Below, piece by piece: positions 6,280 through 13,794 of a stretch of DNA of 64,000 nt. Numbering within the stretch: position 1 is the stretch's first letter; each line of letters opens with the position of its first letter. Under the pieces are notes generated by a model. The model worked only from the letters and a program-made list of their open reading frames with translations. It did no database searches and was not told where the DNA came from. Source of the DNA: Paenibacillus phytorum (lineage in GTDB: Bacteria > Bacillota > Bacilli > Paenibacillales > NBRC-103111); NCBI RefSeq assembly GCF_013141715.1, contig NZ_WHOA01000148.1, positions 1-64,000 on the forward strand. Reading direction: 5' to 3'. Made by a program: the position numbers and the translations under genes.

Positions 6280-9279
6280 TTATTTATCGTACTTGTAGAG
6301 ATTAATTTCGTGCTTCACGTAATAAAGGTCTCCGTACTTATCCGTTGTCAGCAGCGTCACACCTGCCCCGATTAAAGAAACTGCGTCTTTGTTGGCAGAA
6401 GTGGCGTCAATTGCGTACAATTTCGCACCGATGCTCACATAGACGTTACCGTCGTTGCCGACAACCATCTTGCCTCCTTGCCAAGACACGGGTATTGAGC
6501 TGAATTTGTCGGGATATACTGTCGTATGAGCAGCATCTGGATTATTCGGATCGATAATAAACAAATCTACGGTCGTGTCGTGGGACGAATTGCCTGACGA
6601 GTTCCCTTCCGCAAGTCCCCATATTTTCCCATCCGGACCCACGATGAGATCAGAGATGACTTTTCTTCCTGGGGCAGGGACAAATTGAGGAACAGGTGTC
6701 GAGTTGGCGCCCGTTGTATTCCAAACGAACACTTTTCCTTCCGTCGCATCAACCGTGCTGCTGATTCCCCCGTAAACGGATGTGCCGCCAAAAATTTTAT
6801 TGTTCTTGTATGCAAGTGAAATAACACTTTGATGGTAGACAATATCGTTAATGGTCGTGACTTGTTGGGAAGTAGACAAGTCGTAGACGGTGAAGGAGCC
6901 TTTATTATTCCCGGAACTCGCTACTGAACCGACATAAAGCCGATTCATTGAGGGTTCTGCCAACATGCCAAACGGACGATCCTGTTTGTAAGGGGCGTCG
7001 TCGATATCCTGGAACAGGAGCGAAGGATTCGTAGTATCATTCCACGTCGACGTTGTATCGTATTTTTTGATCCACGCGCCAGGATATATGCCTAGATACA
7101 GATTGTTGCCCATTGTTGTCATGTTTTCAGCTTGGCCTGCGCCTTTATAGCGCTTTTCTTCGGATGTGTCCGGATTATAGATGCCCATCCCACCAAGCAA
7201 ATAGCCGCTTGTGTAAATATTGTCGGCTGGCCCCTTGACCAGTGACCGGATTTTGGTCACAGATTCTGGGATTACGAACGATGTCTGCGTATCAATTGTA
7301 GGTGTTGCTGCAAGTTTATATTTCAAAATTTTTCCTGATTTAAGCGCAGCATACAGATAAGTGTTGCCTGCATCGGTCAAAAAAGTATACCCAGCTGCGC
7401 TTCCTCCTACATCGCCCAGATTTAATTCTGCTGCTGATGAAATATCGTAGCTGTAAAGAGTATTCCCTTTCGTGTAGAACACTTTGTCATCCGAAGGGTG
7501 TTTCATCGATACGCCACGTGAGTCGATATCGCTTAAGGAAGAGGCAATCGCACCCGTTGTGCTATCCAATACCAGCGTTGGACCCGCCGATAGCTGGGCG
7601 AACACCCTCGACGTCGATCCGTTCGAAATATAATTGAGTCCATTCACAAACTTGCTGCCATAATTTGGCGGGGAAATGGTGGTTTGAGTGCCATTCGTCG
7701 GATTAAAGCGAATGATTGTCGCATTCGAGGTCGGTCCCATACCCATATAAACCTCAGTATCGCTCGCATAAGCGATCGACCTCACGAAATCAAGGCCACT
7801 GACGATGGGTAGGCCACTGTTTAAGACGACAGTCCCTCCGGTCGGATCGTACTGGTATGCTTTGCCGCCGGTGGAAGTTCCGCCGTAGACTTTTCCGTTG
7901 CTTCCCGCCGTTACATCCCAAATAACGTCCATTCCGGTTGGTAGGGTGATTGGCAGTAACGAGCTGCCTGTAATTACTTTTATCCCATTGACCGTGCTAA
8001 CTGTGCCGGGGAGATACCGAAACATCGTTTTCTTGTTAGCCGTTCCCAAATAGACGGACTTATCCGTAGCCACCGTCATTCCCCAGACTGCTTCTATCTT
8101 AGTGTTATTCGGATCAACCATGAGATCTCGATCATCCAACAGCTCACCCGTTCGGGCATCGTATACCACCAACTTGGACGGAAACCCGCTGGAGCCGACA
8201 TACATCAGATCCGTGTTACCGCTTGCATCTTTGCCGAATACAGCGACGTCAAGAGGATTGTTCATAATTTGAGTGCCGAGATTGTATTCAATCGGGCGAT
8301 CCAGCGTCACATCATCAACGTAAGCGACCATCGAAGTTGTCGTCCCCGTCGTTAGATATACGGATACGGATGCTGTGCCTGTAGGGGCGGTAGCGGATAC
8401 AGAAACCGGAGACCATTGTGACGCAGTGCCGGTGAAATCGTTTGCAAAATCTTTAATTACCGTTCCAGCGGAATTCTTGAAAAGAAGGTGGATGCTCAGT
8501 CCGGAGCCGCTGGACGCGTAGATTTTGGCCGTAGCTCCGACTCTTGTGCCAGAATAAACCGTTACATTCGAGCTTTCCGCAGTGCTAGCAGTGGTTGGGC
8601 TGGAATCGTCCAGTTTAAGACTGTAGGTTCCCCCTGTCTTCTGCACCGTCGAAACAGCTGCACCAGAGGACACTGTCCAAGTACCGCTTAACGAGTCTTC
8701 GAAGCCTGCATTTTTAACGGTTTGACCGATTGAAACATCGTCAACATAGGCTGTTGTAACAGACGCTAATGAGCTGTATACCATGACAGCTACTTGAGTT
8801 GTACCAGCTGGAGCTTTTGCTGTAATCGATCTCTTCGTCCATTGATTGAGCGCAGGTGTAACGCCAGTGGGCGCAACAATCGTTTCCGTAGTGCCATTAT
8901 AGAAGATCAGCCAAACATCAATCGATCCTTGCTCAATATAAGCAAAAGTAGAAGCGGTATACTCTTCATTCTGCGTAATACTAACCTTTTCGCTAATCCG
9001 AGCAAGTGAACCCGAGGTACTGGTGTCCACCATTTTCATACTGTTTAAGCCAGTGTAAGCTTTCTCACTGGAGACGGTTGCTGTATTTTGGCCGTACGTG
9101 GGGTGTGTGGTCCAATGCGGGATGCCGGTTCCGGCATCCTCGAAAGAAGAGTTGGGGATAGATATCGTGATGCCAGATGCGCGAGCATCGAGGTTCTGTA
9201 AACAGCTGATGATAAGCAAACAACTAAACACCATACAAACGAGGCGAATCCACATGGGGCGAAACGTAATTGCTTTCAT
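6280..9279 (-). CDS. Large secreted CBM-like and beta-propeller-like protein
   Basis: This 999-residue exported protein has a signal peptide (residues 1-37, ending near ARA). Two CBM4/9- or CBM22-like beta-sandwich modules follow, at about 40-190 and 190-330; both contain the NAGFEDS/NSSFEDA start and AYVDDVS end typical of such modules. The rest, 335-999, is built of repeated short blades (GxVYVGT, LYVGSV, VYVSIGAKLYAID) like a WD40/PQQ-type propeller. No catalytic residues are recognised, so it may bind glycans or polymers at the cell surface. The ATG at 9279 is chosen because GAGGAG sits 8 bases before it; an upstream GTG overlaps that site. Flanked by its own terminator. Confidence 0.75.
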   Translation of the reverse strand: MKAITFRPMWIRLVCMVFSCLLIISCLQNLDARASGITISIPNSSFEDAGTGIPHWTTHPTYGQNTATVSSEKAYTGLNSMKMVDTSTSGSLARISEKVSITQNEEYTASTFAYIEQGSIDVWLIFYNGTTETIVAPTGVTPALNQWTKRSITAKAPAGTTQVAVMVYSSLASVTTAYVDDVSIGQTVKNAGFEDSLSGTWTVSSGAAVSTVQKTGGTYSLKLDDSSPTTASTAESSNVTVYSGTRVGATAKIYASSGSGLSIHLLFKNSAGTVIKDFANDFTGTASQWSPVSVSATAPTGTASVSVYLTTGTTTSMVAYVDDVTLDRPIEYNLGTQIMNNPLDVAVFGKDASGNTDLMYVGSSGFPSKLVVYDARTGELLDDRDLMVDPNNTKIEAVWGMTVATDKSVYLGTANKKTMFRYLPGTVSTVNGIKVITGSSLLPITLPTGMDVIWDVTAGSNGKVYGGTSTGGKAYQYDPTGGTVVLNSGLPIVSGLDFVRSIAYASDTEVYMGMGPTSNATIIRFNPTNGTQTTISPPNYGSKFVNGLNYISNGSTSRVFAQLSAGPTLVLDSTTGAIASSLSDIDSRGVSMKHPSDDKVFYTKGNTLYSYDISSAAELNLGDVGGSAAGYTFLTDAGNTYLYAALKSGKILKYKLAATPTIDTQTSFVIPESVTKIRSLVKGPADNIYTSGYLLGGMGIYNPDTSEEKRYKGAGQAENMTTMGNNLYLGIYPGAWIKKYDTTSTWNDTTNPSLLFQDIDDAPYKQDRPFGMLAEPSMNRLYVGSVASSGNNKGSFTVYDLSTSQQVTTINDIVYHQSVISLAYKNNKIFGGTSVYGGISSTVDATEGKVFVWNTTGANSTPVPQFVPAPGRKVISDLIVGPDGKIWGLAEGNSSGNSSHDTTVDLFIIDPNNPDAAHTTVYPDKFSSIPVSWQGGKMVVGNDGNVYVSIGAKLYAIDATSANKDAVSLIGAGVTLLTTDKYGDLYYVKHEINLYKYDK

Positions 9280-9362
9280 AATTACCACTCCTCACACAAA
9301 GTTTGGCTGCGGTCAATCGTGAAGCTGTCGATTCCGAATTGCGTTTACGAACTCCTTTCCTA

Positions 9363-9372
9363 CCCAATTGGG
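9363..9372. promoter_or_regulatory. Short palindrome upstream of the secreted protein
   Basis: CCCAATTGGG is a perfect 10-bp palindrome about 85 bases upstream of the start at 9279. It is only a candidate binding site. Nothing else regulatory is clear in 9280-9600, although an imperfect AAGTGT/TTTCAAG direct repeat occurs at 9530-9570. Confidence 0.25.
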
Positions 9373-9599
9373 CCTAGTTTACATTTCTCGTCAAGTTCAC
9401 CCCCCTTCCGTCTTTAACATTCGACTTGTTTCTGTGATAGTCAGCGAATGTCAATACCTAATATCCTGGATTATCTACTCTCATTTTAAGCCCATGCGTG
9501 CGTTTAAAATATGTCAACATTTCTAGAAAGTGTGGACAATTTCAAGAAAAAGTGTATAAAATTTCAAGATATACTTTACCGTTGGGTCAAAAATTATAC

Positions 9600-9631
9600 A
9601 AAAAAAACCCTCTTCATTTTCATAGAGGGGG
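9600..9631 (-). terminator. Terminator of the nine-gene operon
   Basis: On the minus strand the stem CCCTCT/AGAGGG with a 10-base loop is followed by seven to eight T. It lies about 75 bases past the last operon gene (PIG-L at 9707) and marks the end of the transcript starting near 21.66 kb. Confidence 0.8.
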
Positions 9632-9706
9632 TTGATCCAAGCGATAAATTCCTCAAACTTTCGAATAAGCCAACCTCACTCCACTTTAGTATCATCTGAT
9701 CACTAG

Positions 9707-10450
9707 TTAACAAAGCTCTATCTCTGGAATTCCTTCCGTGCTTTCCTGAATGTCTTCAAACAGTCCGTCTGCCCGCACCTTCGTGTAGTACTCATATTGT
9801 CCGATAACTCCATAGTCTCCTTGCATCACACCTGGATAGGCTCGGTTTACCGAATAGATTTGACTTCGATGTGCATGAAGCGCACGCCCTTTTGTTTCAC
9901 GCTGATTCACTATGTTCACTTTTCCAGTTATGGGGACTGCACCGATTGGTGCTGAATCTGCGCAATAATCATAATAATGAGGAATCGATGCGAAAAACAA
10001 AGTGCAATAATGAGAAGACATCAATTTCTCCTCGGATTGAAGAACCGCTTGTTCTGTAGCCCGTGATATGGCTATATGATCTCGATGTCCAGTCACTCCG
10101 TTTGGAGGAAACGTAACGATGACGTGCGGCTGCAGCTGCACAATATGGGATTCAATTTTTGCGGCAATTTCGTTGATATCCTGGTTAATCAAACTACCAT
10201 CCGCGTAATGAAGCAAGTACAAGTTAGTTACGCCTATGACGTCGCAAGCCTGTGACAATTCCTGCTCCCGGAGTGTGGCGAGTTCCTGCTTGCAGGTTAC
10301 CAAATACTCACCTGACTTTCCCCCACAACCAGAGGTTGCGCAGATCAAATTGACGTCGTGACCGGCTTCCCTATATTTGGCCATGGTGCCGGCACAAGCG
10401 AATGACTCATCATCAGGATGGGCAAAAACGAACAACAGCCTTTTTTTCAT
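9707..10450 (-). CDS. PIG-L family deacetylase/amidase, cytosolic
   Basis: A 247-residue zinc-dependent N-deacetylase or amidase of the LmbE/PIG-L family, which includes BshB, MshB and mycothiol/bacillithiol-conjugate amidases. The zinc site is AHPDDE (residues 10-15), with the second His motif GHRDH near 129-133. There is no signal peptide, so it acts inside the cell, unlike the 841-residue paralogue in the same operon. Its usual substrates are GlcNAc-containing small molecules. It is the last gene of the operon, 21 bases after the sugar kinase, with SD GGAGGG. Precise substrate unknown. Confidence 0.85.
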   Translation of the reverse strand: MKKRLLFVFAHPDDESFACAGTMAKYREAGHDVNLICATSGCGGKSGEYLVTCKQELATLREQELSQACDVIGVTNLYLLHYADGSLINQDINEIAAKIESHIVQLQPHVIVTFPPNGVTGHRDHIAISRATEQAVLQSEEKLMSSHYCTLFFASIPHYYDYCADSAPIGAVPITGKVNIVNQRETKGRALHAHRSQIYSVNRAYPGVMQGDYGVIGQYEYYTKVRADGLFEDIQESTEGIPEIELC

Positions 10451-10471
10451 AGGATCCCTCCATTGGACTAA

Positions 10472-11458
10472 TCATCCATCATGAAATTTCTGATAGTGAT
10501 CTAGAGCCAGAGCCATCATACCGTATATAGGCTCCTTATTCTTGTTTTCGATTTGTCCGGATGGCGCAAAGGTGTTGAATTGGTTCGTTACATATTCCCG
10601 CACAAACGCATTGTTTTGTAGAACGCCGCCTTGCAAAATGATTTGAAAAGGTTGTCTATATAAATTTATTCGCTCAATGACGGCCTTAGCACATGTAAAT
10701 AATTGTTCGGCAGCCTGAATCATTATGGACTTAGCCACTTGATCGCCCTGCGTATGAGCTTGTGAGACGAGACTGGACAATTCAGCTACTTTCTCCACAG
10801 AATAGCTCGAATTGTATGTCCAATTAAACAAATCCTCGGGATCTTTCAGATCCAAATAAGGAAGAATATGATCAGCCAATTTGTTAGGAGCCACCCGTCC
10901 ATCCATGGTTTTCAAAATGTGAATGATCGCTTGTTTACCGATCCAATACCCGCTTCCCTCATCCCCAACGCGGTGTCCCCAACCACCTGCTCTAGCAACC
11001 ACGCCTTGATCATTAACGCCATAAACGATGGATCCCGTTCCAGCAATCATAAGAATACCTGGCTGACCATTGGTTGCCCCCAGTAACGCTGCGAAGCCGT
11101 CATTTTCAATAATTAAACGTTTGGCACGTATACGTAAATGCTGCAGCGCCTCTTCGACCAACGCTAAGATGATCCTGCGGTCAAATTCGGTATCCAAACC
11201 AGCGATCCCCAATGCGGCACAATCCGTTTCTAATTCAGTTTCGCCAACCTCCCCATTCCCTACTAATTTACCGTCCTCCAAAGCATTTCGAATCGCATGG
11301 ATAAGCTCCCTCACGGCCGCTTCTTTACCGACCCCCTGATAATTACAAGATCCTGATCTACCTTGTCCTCGAATCTGACCATGCTCATCGAAGAAGTAGC
11401 ACAGGCTTTTGGTTCCTCCGCCGTCCACAGCAAGAAATGGAATCTTTTTTGCTGACAT
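10472..11458 (-). CDS. BadF/NAGK-type sugar kinase
   Basis: This 328-residue ASKHA-fold ATPase belongs to the BadF/BadG/BcrA group that contains N-acetylglucosamine and glucosamine kinases. The phosphate-1 motif VDGGGTKS is at residues 11-18. Further on are AGTGSIVYG (phosphate-2) and GDEGSGYWIG, which are typical of GlcNAc kinases. It lacks the iron-sulfur cluster signature of benzoyl-CoA reductase activators. The ATG overlaps the stop of the lyase gene (TAATG), implying translational coupling; an in-frame GTG five codons earlier lies inside the lyase gene. In this operon it probably phosphorylates the amino sugar released by the other enzymes; that is inference. Confidence 0.85.
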   Translation of the reverse strand: MSAKKIPFLAVDGGGTKSLCYFFDEHGQIRGQGRSGSCNYQGVGKEAAVRELIHAIRNALEDGKLVGNGEVGETELETDCAALGIAGLDTEFDRRIILALVEEALQHLRIRAKRLIIENDGFAALLGATNGQPGILMIAGTGSIVYGVNDQGVVARAGGWGHRVGDEGSGYWIGKQAIIHILKTMDGRVAPNKLADHILPYLDLKDPEDLFNWTYNSSYSVEKVAELSSLVSQAHTQGDQVAKSIMIQAAEQLFTCAKAVIERINLYRQPFQIILQGGVLQNNAFVREYVTNQFNTFAPSGQIENKNKEPIYGMMALALDHYQKFHDG

Positions 11459-12966
11459 TATGGGTTCCCCCACTCCCTCATGACTTCATCCAAAACCTGC
11501 AGAGCAGTTCGGCTTTTATGATCCGACTCCGTTAACCATTGATCCAGAGCTAGTTGTTCCTTACAACGTATCTGAACCATTCTCATCATCTCTTGGGGGC
11601 TTGGTCCTCCTGGCAAGGAGCGTATTTGAATAAAGTTCTCAGGGTCTAAGGCTAGTGCCAAGGTGTCTATATCCATCATCAAATTACGACCGATGATCTC
11701 CTTAGCTGCTTCATTGACGAGTTCCCATGTAACTTCGTTCGCTGCTAACCCTTCCGACATCGCTCTCTTTACGACTGAACTTACGATATGGTGGGAGGTT
11801 CGGAAGGAGAGTTTGTCCGTTCTAACCAAGGTATCCGCCAGTTCGGTAACGGTAGCGAAGCTGCCTTCTGTCCGTTTACGAAGTACCTCTTTATTTACAT
11901 CCATAGTTCCCACTACGACTGTTAGAAGTCGATAGATCTTGTCCATGAGTTCAAGAGATTTCCATGCGTAAGGCTGCATATCGTCTTCGGTATCAACAAT
12001 ATCGCCGAAAGGCGTATTATGCATCATCGCAAGCACGGAATCTGCATTACCTACGCAGCTAGAAAGAAGGGCGCGCATGTGTTCTAGAGAAACAGGATTT
12101 CGCTTTTGCGGCATAATGGAACTGATCTGTACATAAGGACTAGCTACTTTGATAGCGGCGAACTCTTGTGTACACCAGAGCAATAAATCCTGAACGACTC
12201 GACCCAGGTTGATGGCTGCAAGTTTAATGGAAGCAGCAACCTCTCCCAAATAATCCGCTCCGCCAATCGCATCATAGGAATTCTCTACAAGCTCGTCGAA
12301 GGCTAGAAGCTCTTTCACTCGGTTCCGATCAATAGGAAAGCCCGACGTTGTAAGCGCAGCAGCTCCCATACTACTTCGGTTGCAATTATGGTAAGCGGCC
12401 GTCATCCGGCGGATGTCTCTCGTAAGCGAATCAACAACAGCCATGATGTAGTGAGCCATGGTGGTTGGCTGCGCCTGCTGCGTATGTGTGTAGCCGATCA
12501 TCAACGTATGAATATGCTCCTCTGCGAATTGCAGAAGCTGCTTACGTAACTGTAAACCGGATTGCATCGTAACCAGAAGCTTCTCCCTAAGTACCATCCG
12601 GTAAATAGTGACACCCATATCGTTACGGCTCTTCGCTAGATGCAAATTTCCCGTAACATCGCCTGCGTGCTGCTGCAGCTGGCTTTCCACCTGAAAGAAT
12701 AAATCCTCAAATTCACCCGTATAACTAGAGTGGCGGAGATGATCCAAGTCAAGATGTACAATGGCTGTCGCAATCTGGCTTGCCTCATCTTGCGAAATCA
12801 ATTGCTGCTCCTTCAACATGATCAAATGAGCCTTATTAATGGCCATCATGGCATCCAATAAATGCTGTTTGGCTTCATTATAAGCAGGTTCTAGAACAGC
12901 TTCTGTATAGGTTTTACCAGGAAAAACCTTACCTTCACTTTCCATAATAGACTCACGATTTCCCAT
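11458..12966 (-). CDS. Argininosuccinate-lyase-like enzyme
   Basis: A 502-residue member of the fumarase/aspartase superfamily, closest in layout to argininosuccinate lyase. Its signature loop reads SSIMPQKRNPVSLEHMRA. Upstream blocks HLAKSRND and YTHTQQAQPTT match the argH substrate-binding regions. Such enzymes eliminate fumarate, or a related alkene, from a C-N or C-O substituted succinate. Its place between a creatininase homologue and a GlcNAc-type kinase, away from any arginine gene, argues against arginine biosynthesis. The ATG at 12966 overlaps the creatininase stop by 14 bases and has GGAGGGG 9 bases upstream. Substrate unknown. Confidence 0.85.
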   Translation of the reverse strand: MGNRESIMESEGKVFPGKTYTEAVLEPAYNEAKQHLLDAMMAINKAHLIMLKEQQLISQDEASQIATAIVHLDLDHLRHSSYTGEFEDLFFQVESQLQQHAGDVTGNLHLAKSRNDMGVTIYRMVLREKLLVTMQSGLQLRKQLLQFAEEHIHTLMIGYTHTQQAQPTTMAHYIMAVVDSLTRDIRRMTAAYHNCNRSSMGAAALTTSGFPIDRNRVKELLAFDELVENSYDAIGGADYLGEVAASIKLAAINLGRVVQDLLLWCTQEFAAIKVASPYVQISSIMPQKRNPVSLEHMRALLSSCVGNADSVLAMMHNTPFGDIVDTEDDMQPYAWKSLELMDKIYRLLTVVVGTMDVNKEVLRKRTEGSFATVTELADTLVRTDKLSFRTSHHIVSSVVKRAMSEGLAANEVTWELVNEAAKEIIGRNLMMDIDTLALALDPENFIQIRSLPGGPSPQEMMRMVQIRCKEQLALDQWLTESDHKSRTALQVLDEVMREWGNP

Positions 12967-13732
12967 CCAGTTGTTCCCCTCCGTCTTTCATTACTGGTTT
13001 CTGTAACCAGTTTTCAAGTAATTGATGTAAGTTGGTGACTGCTTCCGCTATAATCCATTCCCCTGCTTCTAATGATGTCTGCCCGACATGCCCCGTGTAG
13101 CCATTCCATCCTTCTGGACTGCCTTCCACCAACACATAAGGTAGATTTGAAAGTGCAGGATTTGCTGTTAGGTCTACGTCACTGTCACTAACATGAACCA
13201 AATCCGGTCGAAATGCTTTGACAACCGACATTTCATACGGGCCTCCATGACCCCTGCCAGTTGTTCCTGTAAAAATTCCTGCTTCTTCGGCACTTTGCGT
13301 TGTTACCATTTGCCACCAGTTCACTAGTAGAACACTAGCGTCCTTATAGGTTGCTGTAATGGCTTCTGCTACTGTTCTGGATACACCCATATTCCCATCA
13401 TGCGCATTTAACAACAATACATTTCGGATACCCAACTGACAGATCCCATCAACAATTTCATATAAATAATCCGTGATGACAGACGGACTCACTGAGATTG
13501 TTCCTGGATAATGACGGGTCTTTCCAGGACAAGCCGTATAAGGGATGACGGGATAAATGAGCGGTTTCAAATCAGGATGGAGACGTTCAGCGAAACCATT
13601 CGCTAGAATGACATCAGTTCCGAGCGGTGAGTGCGGCCCGTGATATTCGATTGATCCGAGCGGCACCACTGCAAAACGGTCTTCTTGTAATACAGTCTGT
13701 AGATCTCGACCGTGTACTTCCCTAATATCCAT
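12953..13732 (-). CDS. Creatininase-family amidohydrolase
   Basis: 259 residues of the creatininase (creatinine amidohydrolase) fold, a metal-dependent family that opens amides or formamides and includes MftE of mycofactocin maturation. Metal-binding motifs are clear: SIEYHGPHSPLGTD (residues 27-40), the N-A-H-D-G-N block and GHGGPYEMS. It sits in an ABC-importer/PIG-L/lyase operon, so it probably hydrolyses an amide bond in the imported compound. SD GGGGG lies 10 bases from the ATG. The gene overlaps the lyase start by 14 bases. Confidence 0.85.
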   Translation of the reverse strand: MDIREVHGRDLQTVLQEDRFAVVPLGSIEYHGPHSPLGTDVILANGFAERLHPDLKPLIYPVIPYTACPGKTRHYPGTISVSPSVITDYLYEIVDGICQLGIRNVLLLNAHDGNMGVSRTVAEAITATYKDASVLLVNWWQMVTTQSAEEAGIFTGTTGRGHGGPYEMSVVKAFRPDLVHVSDSDVDLTANPALSNLPYVLVEGSPEGWNGYTGHVGQTSLEAGEWIIAEAVTNLHQLLENWLQKPVMKDGGEQLDGKS

Positions 13733-13794
13733 GGGCTTGATTCCCCCGTTTGGTAAATCGGGAGGCCCGTTCAGGCCTCCCTCTGTAGTTATTA

